Shown here one piece after another: positions 34,920 to 41,703 of a stretch of 41,703 nucleotides of DNA. This stretch comes from an uncultured Oscillibacter sp. (GTDB taxonomy: Bacteria; Bacillota; Clostridia; Oscillospirales; Oscillospiraceae): the NCBI GenBank assembly GCA_900770295.1, contig CAAGJQ010000001.1:1-41703 (forward strand). The letters run 5' to 3'. The notes beneath the pieces are model-generated. The model saw only the letters and a program-made list of their open reading frames with translations, had not been told where the DNA came from and ran no database searches. The position numbers were made by a program, and so were the translations under genes. How positions within the stretch are numbered: the first letter of the stretch is position 1; every line of letters begins with the position of its first letter.

Positions 34920-35816
34920 CTAATTACCCGGATGGGTATGGCTCCTTAAGTGATTGCGCAGAACATCTGCAAGGTTTGCAGCCAATTTTTCTTTAGACGT
35001 ATGCTCTTTTAATCCGCAAAGCAATACAGGGAGACACAGGCGCACCTCGTCATTGGGCCCTGGCAGTGCAATCATCCGGACATGTTCACTCTGCCCCACG
35101 CCAATGCGGACCCCATCTTTGTGGTGTCTGCCATGCCCCTGTTGGAACTTCACGATATACGGAGTTGCCGCCCCTGCATCCAGATCCTCTATGGCTTCTA
35201 CACTGTGATCCTTGTCTTCGGCACCGACACCGCCAGTGGTGATGATCGTGCCGTACCCGCTGTAGATCGCTTGGACGAAATGCGTAACATAATCATTCAA
35301 ATCGTCTTTCAGGATTTCCCCGGCATCCGCCTCAAATCCAGCTTCGCGCAGGGCCTCAAGGAGCATCGGCGTATTTGTATCTTCTATCTCACCGTTCAGC
35401 ACCTCTGTTCCCGTGGGGAAGACGATGATCCGTTTTGCGATAGCTTCCATAGCATCGTTGGCGATCTGCTCCGTTGCCTCAAGACTTTTTTCCACTTCCT
35501 CCGGACTTGCCTCGAAGGCGATCCACCCGAGCATACCGTCTGAGGTGACTTTGGCACGGGGCCCCAGAGTTACTCCCGGAATCTCAGCGATCCGGGCAAG
35601 CAGCTCCTTTTCCCTGGCCATGAAGCAGTGAGGGTCCAAATTATCGTCCAGAATATCGAGGCATACCTCATCATTTCGAACGTCAATCACAAGGACCTTG
35701 TCACGGGCCACACCATACAGTTCCGCCACGCAATCCGCAATACGGTGCAAATTCGTGTTGTCCAGCTTGATCCGGGTGATTTTCAGTTCACTTTTATGTA
35801 GCATACTGTAAGCCAT
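34920..35816 (-). CDS. MoCF-domain (MoaB/CinA-like) protein
   Basis: A 298-residue protein. The first ~125 residues are not recognised. Residues about 129-290 form a molybdopterin/CinA-type MoCF domain: FPTGTEVLNGEIEDTNTPML (133-152) and the loop IITTGGVGAEDKDHSVEAI (191-209). MoCF domains bind or adenylylate molybdopterin (MogA, MoeA) or hydrolyse ADP-ribose-type dinucleotides (CinA). No molybdoenzyme or other molybdopterin gene is in the window, so the usual role is doubtful. In an operon with NadC-like and LarA-like proteins a role in nucleotide-type cofactor handling is conceivable. The start has AAAGGTGG six bases upstream. Spacing to neighbours is 41 and 56 bp. Confidence 0.78.
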   Translation of the reverse strand: MAYSMLHKSELKITRIKLDNTNLHRIADCVAELYGVARDKVLVIDVRNDEVCLDILDDNLDPHCFMAREKELLARIAEIPGVTLGPRAKVTSDGMLGWIAFEASPEEVEKSLEATEQIANDAMEAIAKRIIVFPTGTEVLNGEIEDTNTPMLLEALREAGFEADAGEILKDDLNDYVTHFVQAIYSGYGTIITTGGVGAEDKDHSVEAIEDLDAGAATPYIVKFQQGHGRHHKDGVRIGVGQSEHVRMIALPGPNDEVRLCLPVLLCGLKEHTSKEKLAANLADVLRNHLRSHTHPGN

Positions 35817-35872
35817 AGGCTACCACCTTTTGGTTTTTCTCTTAAAAGGGACTTCAAACTTGATGATTTTTC

Positions 35873-36640
35873 TTACGGCATCACAGTCTTGCCGCCGTCA
35901 ACGCCGATTGTCTGACCGGTAACAAACTGAGACTCCGCACTTGCCAGAAACATGACAATCGGGGTAACATCCTTTTCAGGCTCACCCAGATGCTTGATCG
36001 GCTGGTTCTTGAGCACTTCTTCCGCTTTGTCAGGGTACATCTCTGACCACCTGCGAGCCTCTTCAGTCAAAGCGCTTGGGCAAATAACATTGCAAGTAAT
36101 GCCATACTCACCATACTCATTTGCCGCGGAACGCGTAAGGCCTCTGATGGCTTCCTTGCTTGCCGCATACGCGCAGAAATTGGGCATACCCTTGACACCG
36201 GCATTGCTGCCAGTATTGATGATTCGGCCATATCCTCTCTGCTTCATATAAGGGATCGTATACTTCATGAAAAAGAACGTACCCATCACGCCGGAATCCC
36301 AGTTCAAATTCATGGCTTCGGCCGTTGTCTCGGTCAGAGGTCCCATAACATCTTTGCCTGCGTGCGCATTATTGATCAGGACATCAATGCGGCCATACTT
36401 TTCATACGTCTGATCAGCGACCCGCTTAACGTCCTCTTCATTAGAGACATCACACTGGACGAATTCCACTTTTCTTCCCTCTCTGCGGAATTCTTCTTCC
36501 ACAGCGGTTCCGGTTTCTCTGTTGCGGGCAACCATAATGACGGTCGCTCCCTCATCCGTCAGGGCCTTGACATATGCCTTGCCAATGCCCGCAGTGCCTC
36601 CGGTGACAATCACGACCTGATCTTCAAACCGGTTCATCAT
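35873..36640 (-). CDS. Short-chain dehydrogenase/reductase
   Basis: A 255-residue classical SDR. The cofactor loop is TGGTAGIG (13-20), the structural motif is INNAHAG (89-95), and the catalytic set is Ser145, Tyr158 and Lys162 (YAASK), with the C-terminal GQTIGVDGGKTV typical of FabG-like enzymes. It oxidises or reduces a hydroxyl/keto pair with NAD(P). Arg40 after the second strand (MVARNRE) mildly favours NADP. It sits between the Fe-alcohol dehydrogenase and the MoCF-domain genes in the operon. The substrate is unknown; a hydroxy intermediate of the pathway is likely. The start has GAGGA at good spacing. Confidence 0.9.
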   Translation of the reverse strand: MMNRFEDQVVIVTGGTAGIGKAYVKALTDEGATVIMVARNRETGTAVEEEFRREGRKVEFVQCDVSNEEDVKRVADQTYEKYGRIDVLINNAHAGKDVMGPLTETTAEAMNLNWDSGVMGTFFFMKYTIPYMKQRGYGRIINTGSNAGVKGMPNFCAYAASKEAIRGLTRSAANEYGEYGITCNVICPSALTEEARRWSEMYPDKAEEVLKNQPIKHLGEPEKDVTPIVMFLASAESQFVTGQTIGVDGGKTVMP

Positions 36641-36791
36641 TCAATCGTTCCTCTCTAAAAAGTGATCTATGTGAACGGGACATTTGCATCATATTGGTCC
36701 ACTCAAATATGATGGATCTTCAGCTTGCTTTTGAACGGCATATTTCCACGCCGTATGCTGCCGCTCTTTGTTTACCTCTTATGGGAAGGTT

Positions 36792-37961
36792 TTACTCTGC
36801 TTCAGCGATCATGGTCAGGATCTCCACGCAGCCGGCTTCTCCGGCATTTTTGATTTCCGCGGGTGCCGACCACTGGTTCTTGACCGAGTTGTAGATCTCA
36901 GGAGCAAGAGCCAGGAGATCTTCCTTCCGAATGCCGCATGCAGTGGCTGACCGGAGGCCTGCTTTCCTCGCCAAACTCTTCACTGCCTCCGCGGCGTCTC
37001 TGCCCGGTGCAGCAGAAGCGGGATCGACTCCAACGGCCTTGGCGATCATCCGGATCTCGGCCGGAAGTTTATCCTCCAGAAATACCAGCAGCGCGGGCGC
37101 CACCATGGCGCAGCACTCTCCGTGCGGTATGTGGAACTTCGCACCAATCTGGTGGGCGGTCAAATGACCCACATGCGTACCGGCATCGGTGAAGCCCATT
37201 GCCGCAGCCATGCCCGCGAAGCTCAGGTATGCTCTTGCATCCAGGTCATCACCATTATCCAATGCTCTGGGCAGATTTTCCCAAACCAGCTCCAGACTTC
37301 TTGCCGCCAAGGTGCTGGACATCAGGTTTCTGGTCTCAGTTGTCATGCACTCAATGGCATGCGTCATCGTATCCAGGCCAGATTGGCCGGTCAGTGCTCT
37401 GGGCATACTTCTTCCAAAAACGGGATCAACGATGGAGAGGGACGCCAGGTTCGCTTCGTTTTTTGTACCCCGCTTCATGTTCAGCTCTGCATCATAGAAC
37501 ACCGCCGCGTCAGACACCTCACTGCCAGTACCCGAAGTCGTCGGAATCAGGATCAGCGGAGCGCTGGAACCGGGCACCACGCTTTTGGCGTTTGGCCACA
37601 GATAATCTTTGATGGGAAATTCGTTGTGCAGCAGGTTGTTAACACCCTTCGCCACATCCATGCAGCTTCCGCCGCCCAGTCCCAGAATGCCATCCACTTG
37701 CTCATCAACGGCCTGACGCGCGGCCCGATCCACCAACTCCACCGGAGGGTCCGTAGTGACTTCATCGAAGATGATCGCCTGAACTTCAGCTTCTTTCAAA
37801 GAGGTGAAGACATGCTCAAACAGGCCCATCTTCCTCAGGACAGGGTCGCAAACCACAAAAACCTTTTTACAGCCTAATTCTCTGAATTTGCTACCGACTT
37901 GTGCGCTTGTGTTTTCGCCAAACAGGATCTGCGGTTTCTTGGATACCATAAAAGATTTCAT
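36792..37961 (-). CDS. Iron-containing alcohol dehydrogenase
   Basis: A 389-residue group III alcohol dehydrogenase. The NAD-binding motif is GGGSCMDVAK (97-106), and the metal ligands are Asp197, His201, His266 and His280, with spacing like that of the lactaldehyde reductase FucO. It interconverts a primary alcohol and an aldehyde or a related 2-hydroxy/keto pair. Beside a CoA-acylating aldehyde dehydrogenase it could form the aldehyde or drain it as an electron sink. AAAGGAG lies eight bases before the ATG. A 151-bp gap to the SDR gene holds no clear terminator, so I treat it as the same operon. Confidence 0.92.
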   Translation of the reverse strand: MKSFMVSKKPQILFGENTSAQVGSKFRELGCKKVFVVCDPVLRKMGLFEHVFTSLKEAEVQAIIFDEVTTDPPVELVDRAARQAVDEQVDGILGLGGGSCMDVAKGVNNLLHNEFPIKDYLWPNAKSVVPGSSAPLILIPTTSGTGSEVSDAAVFYDAELNMKRGTKNEANLASLSIVDPVFGRSMPRALTGQSGLDTMTHAIECMTTETRNLMSSTLAARSLELVWENLPRALDNGDDLDARAYLSFAGMAAAMGFTDAGTHVGHLTAHQIGAKFHIPHGECCAMVAPALLVFLEDKLPAEIRMIAKAVGVDPASAAPGRDAAEAVKSLARKAGLRSATACGIRKEDLLALAPEIYNSVKNQWSAPAEIKNAGEAGCVEILTMIAEAE

Positions 37962-38047
37962 TCAGCATTCTCCTTTCGCACTGCAGCTCGTATAGACTTA
38001 TTCTCCGAATATTTCATGGCTGTCATGCTTTGGCAGCCGGGATGACA

Positions 38048-39163
38048 TTAGGCCTTTCTTTTCTTCAGCAGTTCTTCCGGATCAAAAACAGGGTGGCCAT
38101 CATAGGTCAGAGATTTTTCTTCGCCGTTAAGCACCCGCAGGACGCTGTGTCCCAGGCACTCCATCTCATATTCTCCGGCGAACACATACAGCGGGGCCAA
38201 CCATCCCGTCTGTCTGCGGATCTCCTCCACCAAATACTTGCTGTTGGAAAGGCCGCCTGTCAGGGCAATGGCGTCCACCTTACCCTCCAGAGTCACCGCC
38301 ATGGCGCCGATGTTTTTTGCGATCTGATAAATCATGGAATCGTATGCCAACTTGGCGTACTCATCGCCCTCTTGGATTCGGCGCTCGATCTCTCTGGCAT
38401 CTGCCGTCCCCAAATGAGCGGTCAGGCCACCAGTCATTGATGTCATTCCCAGCATATCTTGCTGGGTGTATTCACCGGAAAATGCCATTTTGATGACCTG
38501 CATACAGGGGATCGTGCCGCTTCTGGTTGGAGCCATGGGGCCCTCTCCGCCGCTACCGCTGTAATCGACCATTTTTCCACCCTTATGGGCAACCACAGAA
38601 ATACCTCCGCCCATGTGAGCGATGATCAGATTCGCATCTTCGTATTTCTTGCCGATCTCCGTCGCTGTACGAACACCAACCTCTTTGTGGTTCAGCACAT
38701 GGATGGCGCTCTTTCTCCAGTTCCCAAAGAAGCCGGTGAAGCGCGCGTGGATATCCAGTTCGTCTGCCTCCTGTGCATTCAGCACAAATGCCTTTCCGCC
38801 ATATGTATCCATGAGCTTCTTTGCAAGCGGAGGAGAATAGTAAGAAGCATGGACGTTTCCACCCTTGTAAGGTTCGCAGTTTTTCAGCAGCATCTCATTC
38901 AAGGCATATACACCAGCCGGTGCGGAGTTCATGGAGCCGCTTCGCGCCGCATAGGCGTCAATGTCTCCCATGTCATAGCCGTGCTTAGTGACTTCCTCCA
39001 CCACGCGCTGGAAAAGCTTTTGGAGATTTCCCTCACCGTCCGTGCTCTTGTAATCAATGCCGTCCAGATTCAGATTTGTGGAAAACAGTTGAGTCTCATC
39101 CTCAAATAATGCGATTTTCGTAGAGGTTGAGCCGGGATTGAGCGCTAATACCTTTTTTCCCAT
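38048..39163 (-). CDS. Butyrate kinase family acyl kinase
   Basis: A 371-residue ASKHA-fold kinase closest in pattern to butyrate kinase. The phosphate loop is LALNPGSTSTKIALFED at the N-terminus, with AHMGGGISVVAHKGGKMVDYSGSGGEGPMAPTRSG in the middle and DAIALTGGLSNSKYLVEEI near the C-terminus. It converts acyl-phosphate plus ADP to acid plus ATP. Usually buk pairs with phosphotransbutyrylase; here it pairs with a PduL-type phosphotransacylase 18 bp upstream, an unusual partner that leaves the acyl chain open (C2-C4 or substituted). AAGGAG lies eight bases before the ATG. Confidence 0.88.
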   Translation of the reverse strand: MGKKVLALNPGSTSTKIALFEDETQLFSTNLNLDGIDYKSTDGEGNLQKLFQRVVEEVTKHGYDMGDIDAYAARSGSMNSAPAGVYALNEMLLKNCEPYKGGNVHASYYSPPLAKKLMDTYGGKAFVLNAQEADELDIHARFTGFFGNWRKSAIHVLNHKEVGVRTATEIGKKYEDANLIIAHMGGGISVVAHKGGKMVDYSGSGGEGPMAPTRSGTIPCMQVIKMAFSGEYTQQDMLGMTSMTGGLTAHLGTADAREIERRIQEGDEYAKLAYDSMIYQIAKNIGAMAVTLEGKVDAIALTGGLSNSKYLVEEIRRQTGWLAPLYVFAGEYEMECLGHSVLRVLNGEEKSLTYDGHPVFDPEELLKKRKA

Positions 39164-39181
39164 GTTCGATCTCCTTCTTTT

Positions 39182-39760
39182 TCAGACTCGAATCAGCTTG
39201 CCGTAGGTCTTTCCTGCAATACCAGCTGCGTTGCCCTCATCGGTATCAATATGGACAAAAGGACCCGCGCTGGTGCTGAGCCGCACAAAGACGTTCTTCA
39301 GGATCAGGTCGCGGCCGTCGTCGTTGACCTCCAGGGCCACCACATCGTCCTTCTTAACGCCCCATTCTTCTGCCACAGTAGTGGGAAGGTGGACATGGCG
39401 GTGTGCCACAATGAGGCCCTTGTCCAGTTCAAGGCTTCCCGCAGGCCCCACCAGTGTGCAGCCGGGAGTCCCCTCCAGATCGCCGGACATTCTGATGGGC
39501 ACATCAATGCCCAACACGCGGGCGTCGGTTTTAGAAAGTTCAATCTGGGTATACTTGCGGATTGGAGCCAGGATCGTAACACCGTGAAGCGTACCCTTGG
39601 GTCCCACAACATCCACCCGCTGCTTGCAGGCAAACAGTCCGGGAGTCGTCAGCTCCTTTCTGGGCTCCAGCACAGCACCTTTTCCGAACAGCACCTCCAC
39701 ATGCTCCTGTGTCAGATGCACATGCCGTGCAGATACTTCAACGAGAATTTTCTGTTCCAT
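39182..39760 (-). CDS. pduL: PduL-type phosphate acyltransferase
   Basis: A 192-residue PduL with its duplicated zinc-binding pattern: SARHVHLTQEHVEVLFG near the start and VAHRHVHLPTTVAEEWGV at about residues 117-134. It moves the acyl group from CoA to phosphate. I chose ATG 39760 because AGGAAGG lies at normal spacing; upstream ATGs (39769, 39784) are too close to or ahead of that site. With this start the protein begins directly at the enzyme core and lacks the N-terminal peptide that targets PduL into microcompartments. It is the first gene of the pathway operon. Confidence 0.93.
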   Translation of the reverse strand: MEQKILVEVSARHVHLTQEHVEVLFGKGAVLEPRKELTTPGLFACKQRVDVVGPKGTLHGVTILAPIRKYTQIELSKTDARVLGIDVPIRMSGDLEGTPGCTLVGPAGSLELDKGLIVAHRHVHLPTTVAEEWGVKKDDVVALEVNDDGRDLILKNVFVRLSTSAGPFVHIDTDEGNAAGIAGKTYGKLIRV

Positions 39761-39791
39761 GAAATCCATCCTTCCTTCTACCATTTTTGAC

Positions 39792-39809
39792 TGTGAGATA
39801 AATATCACA
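39792..39809. promoter_or_regulatory. TGTGA-N8-TCACA dyad at the pduL transcription start
   Basis: An 18-bp dyad (TGTGAGATAAATATCACA on the plus strand) lies just after the predicted pduL -10 box, where a bound repressor would block initiation. It resembles Crp- or Rex-like sites but with spacing that fits neither exactly. Confidence 0.35.
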
Positions 39810-39814
39810 AAAAT

Positions 39815-39889
39815 AGAATAACATTTTGCTTCTTTTTTGACTTTTCCGATAGTTCATCTATATTGAGTCTTTTAATTCCCTGCAGGAAT
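39815..39889 (-). promoter_or_regulatory. pduL operon promoter with LysR-type dyad
   Basis: The perfect dyad ATTCCCTGCAGGAAT (39875-39889) is followed on the minus strand after 54 bp by TATTCT (39820-39815). The -35 position reads AAGTCA, a poor match. The predicted start near 39808 puts the dyad centre near -74, as at the hydrogenase and DUF3842 promoters. Confidence 0.55.
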
Positions 39890-40090
39890 TACCTTCTGAA
39901 AGGCCTCCGATATGTCTTGCAGTAACATTTTTCTGCTATCGGCGTATCCACAACATGCATAGGGTTCTAACTACCGAAATCGTTTTAATGCCCGTATTCC
40001 AAGACTTTTCCAAGACTTACCTGTTAGTTGTTTAGCACTTGTGAACAGACCGGGAATAGCTTTTTAACCATACTCTGTGCATGTTTTTCG

Positions 40091-40105
40091 ATTCCTTGTG
40101 GGAAT
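40091..40105. promoter_or_regulatory. Distal ATTCC-N5-GGAAT dyad
   Basis: ATTCCTTGTGGGAAT, a third exact copy of the outer dyad, lies about 330 bp upstream of pduL. No -10-like hexamer is found at the 55-bp spacing, so it may be an auxiliary site. Confidence 0.4.
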
Positions 40106-40242
40106 AGAAGCAGGAGCGCATTTTCCTTTTTGCGGAATAGTGTCGAATTCGTACCGTTTTTTTCGTTTGTTATTACAATTGGGCCGAAAATGTCGTAACA
40201 TGTCCATAATCTCTCTTAGAATCCAATTTAAAGATAACAATA

Positions 40243-40286
40243 AAACAACGGCATGGTCTGAACGGGCTCAGACCATGCCGTTGTTT
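40243..40286. terminator. Strong 19-bp hairpin
   Basis: Perfect 19-bp arms (40243-40261/40268-40286) with a 6-nt loop. The minus-strand exit is T-rich (TTTTATTGTTATCTTT), so it can stop transcripts entering from the right, insulating the pduL operon. Confidence 0.75.
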
Positions 40287-40530
40287 ACTCAGTCTATTCA
40301 AATTGCCGCGAGTTGCCAGCTACTTTGACGGTTAAGAGGAAGGTTTCCTGCCGTGTTACTGATATCTAATACTCCCACAATGCGGAATTAATACGTATAG
40401 ACTTTTTATGCGCCAACAATACGATGTTAATACGCATTACTGCGCAAATGCAAGTTAGCGTGGAAGTATGTCCGTGTATTCTGAATACAATTCAAAAGAT
40501 CGGAATAATACTAAATATAGATATATATTA

Positions 40531-40559
40531 TTGACAAACGCAATATGTTGTGTTACAAA
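40531..40559 (+). promoter_or_regulatory. Promoter of the candidate ncRNA
   Basis: TTGACA (40531-40536), 17-bp spacer, TACAAA (40554-40559), in AT-rich DNA. The same TTGACAAACGC string recurs at 41104, ahead of the tandem repeat, but without a clear -10 box. Confidence 0.55.
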
Positions 40560-40566
40560 AGAACTG

Positions 40567-40855
40567 TAATTGACTCTATGTGCGTACTCCGCTGAAATTG
40601 CGGGGGCAGGTCTTTCCTGCGAGCGAGGAAATACTCGCATTGCACACTTGTTGCTTGGATTGTACGTGAGTGCTGGTAATGCACGATTCCGATTTGGGGA
40701 ATCGTGCGTCCAGACGCTATGATGATTATTGCAACCTACTGAGGTTACTGATGTTTCCGTTGCCACGCCTAAGAGTGTTGTGGTACGCCCCTTATTTCTG
40801 AAGAAGCTATATGAGTGTTGAAGGCTGTGGTCGCTGCGGGCGGTCACAGCCTTTT
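40567..40855 (+). ncRNA. Candidate structured non-coding RNA, about 290 nt
   Basis: A promoter, a stem-rich body and a terminator follow each other with no open frame. GCGTAC (40582) can pair with GTACGC (40783), closing a multi-branched fold. Inside are hairpins CCGC/GCGG, GCAGG/CCTGC and GCGAG/CTCGC, a longer nested GCATT.GCAC / GTGC..AATGC arm (about 40636-40680) and a 10-bp stem GCACGATTCC/GGAATCGTGC. It ends in a stem AAGGCTGTG/CACAGCCTT followed by TTTT (40821-40855). I do not recognise the family: it lacks signature motifs of RNase P RNA, tmRNA and SRP RNA. Size and build would be compatible with classes such as raiA RNA or 6S RNA, but this is a guess. Confidence 0.5.
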
Positions 40856-41158
40856 CACATCTATCCCTTGCGGTAACCGCAAGTTTACAGAGCCCTTGCC
40901 GGATGGTAATATAAAAGCTGTATTTGGGGCGAAGTATCTTAGGGCGGAGCATTTTAGGGAGGATGGAAAGCGACAAGGGGGTAGTCTGCCCATTGCCGTG
41001 TCCGCAGGATAGCGCAGAAATAAACGCATAATGTAGAGAATCAAGAACGCAGAAATTTGAAGTATTACATTACGACTACGCATAACGCAAACGGATCGGT
41101 ATGTTGACAAACGCCTACGTTATACGCAACGAACAGAATTCCCACGCAGAAACTTGCG

Positions 41159-41435
41159 TAGATTTAGGTGTCATATACACTATGCTTCTGGCATGGTAAA
41201 CTGACACTGTATTTATTAGATGAACTTCCCCAGAATGGGCCTTGTTAAGTAGTGAGCTGAGGATGCGAAGCATCCCGGCAGGTTGAATGAAGCATTTTTG
41301 GCCAGGAAAGCAGATTTAGGTATAGCTGAATCTTCCTGACAGCTGCAATATGATGATACTGGATTTATTAGAGATGGTTTTCCCTCCTATGGGACTTACT
41401 AAGTTGTGAGCCGAGTTTTTTCGGTATGCTGAATG
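41159..41435. repeat. Diverged tandem repeat, two ~130-nt units
   Basis: Unit A (41159-41289) and unit B (41311-41435) align over their length. Shared blocks in order are AGATTTAGGT, GA[CT]ACTG[GT]ATTTATTAGA, CCC-N6-GGG, CTT..TAAGT.GTGAGC.GAG and TGAATG. At the variable hairpin unit A has GGATGC-GAA-GCATCC and unit B has CCGA-TTTTT-TCGG, so sequence differs while pairing is kept. This looks like a duplicated RNA domain rather than a coding repeat. The family is not recognised. Confidence 0.6.
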
Positions 41436-41522
41436 TGGACAAAGGGACTACTATACCCATTTGTACCACGCAAAGCTTCTTTAGGCCGAATAACCTGTAA
41501 GAATTAAATAACTGAGAATTTT

Positions 41523-41580
41523 GAAAGACACGAAAAGGATGACTGCACACAGAAGGCGCAGCCTCTTTCCGTGTCTTTTC
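41523..41580 (+). terminator. Terminator-like hairpin downstream of the tandem repeat
   Basis: AAAGACACGaAAAGG and CCtCTTTcCGTGTCTTT form a long imperfect stem ending in TTTT on the plus strand. It could end a transcript that contains the tandem repeat. Confidence 0.45.
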
Positions 41581-41657
41581 ACGTCTGAAATCGCTGTGGT
41601 GTTTGCCAGCCACGGCCCGGCAGAAATGCCGGTGAAAGTGACTTGTCGATCAATTTT

Positions 41658-41703
41658 ATGAAGAAGCATGGAAAGCCGTTGAAGCGGTACGGCAGGAAAA
41701 CCG
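41658..41703 (+). CDS. Possible start of a gene cut by the window edge
   Basis: An open frame starts at ATG 41658 and runs off the window (MKKHGKPLKRYGRKT, very basic). No strong ribosome-binding site is seen, and 15 residues are too few to identify or confirm it. Confidence 0.2.
   Translation, partial: MKKHGKPLKRYGRKT

Larger units (their letters stand above)
39761..41703. other. Long AT-rich non-coding region
   Basis: About 1.9 kb without a convincing complete gene. It holds the pduL control sites, a strong hairpin (40243-40286), a promoter-ncRNA-terminator unit (40531-40855), a 17-bp perfect palindrome-like hairpin CTTGCGGTAACCGCAAG at 40869, a diverged tandem repeat (41159-41435) and a terminator-like hairpin near 41523-41580. 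Base composition is clearly poorer in GC than the coding regions. Confidence 0.6.

Noticed and set aside
25688..39760. Assignment of the operon to a sulfonate (taurine/isethionate) or ethanolamine pathway
   Set aside because: Only the acylating dehydrogenase and PduL would fit; no sulfo-lyase, glycyl radical enzyme, ammonia-lyase or sulfite reductase gene is present.
40455..41110. Short open frames in the right non-coding region
   Set aside because: They lack ribosome sites and recognisable domains, and overlap clear RNA-like structures and terminators.

Overview
The window looks like chromosome from an anaerobic, spore-former-type Firmicute of the Oscillospiraceae (Flavonifractor / Intestinimonas / Lawsonibacter-like). 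This is inferred from the DUF3842 protein, the [FeFe] hydrogenase, the butyrate kinase/PduL fermentation enzymes and the GC-rich, SD-led genes. No rRNA or full tRNA is present to confirm it.

Layout. (1) 0.1-4.1 kb: DegV lipid-binding protein, divergent from a MarR regulator translationally coupled to a MATE exporter, then a YkvI-like membrane protein. (2) 4.3-10.5 kb: minus-strand operon TolC-like - membrane fusion protein - RND pump - cytidylate-kinase-like protein. (3) 10.5-11.6 kb: non-coding, with the 3' half of a tRNA-Val gene and its terminator, possibly an old attachment site. (4) 11.6-18.1 kb: a tight minus-strand operon larE-larB-larC-fmdE plus a FecBCD-type ABC importer. It encodes all three nickel-pincer cofactor biosynthesis proteins and a probable nickel importer. 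(5) 18.2-22.9 kb: DUF3842 protein (minus), then a two-gene operon (plus) of a GltD-like flavoprotein fused to a NuoF-type Fe-S domain and an [FeFe] hydrogenase. (6) 23.2-39.8 kb: LysR regulator and a codirectional run of twelve genes: PduL, butyrate-kinase-type kinase, Fe-alcohol dehydrogenase, SDR, MoCF-domain protein, Fe-S/GltD flavoprotein, a putative LarA-type enzyme, a NadC-like protein, an OYE-type Fe-S flavoenzyme, MFS transporter, CoA-acylating aldehyde dehydrogenase and an NhaC-like transporter. (7) 39.8-41.7 kb: AT-rich, non-coding, with a probable structured ncRNA and a diverged tandem repeat.

How it may work together (inference). An imported organic substrate would be converted by the LarA-like enzyme and redox flavoenzymes to an aldehyde. 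The aldehyde would then pass to acyl-CoA, acyl-phosphate and acid with ATP gain, with reductant removed by the alcohol dehydrogenase or as H2. The larEBC operon could supply the nickel-pincer cofactor to the LarA-like protein, as no other LarA candidate lies in the window.

The strongest unexpected signal is regulatory. Near-identical 15-bp dyads (ATTCC-N5-GGAAT, a LysR-type T-N11-A box) lie upstream of three transcription units: DUF3842 (just ahead of larE), the hydrogenase operon and the pduL operon. Each sits 54-55 bp from a -10-like hexamer. This suggests that one regulator, plausibly the LysR protein encoded between them, ties these units together. The substrate cannot be named from sequence alone.
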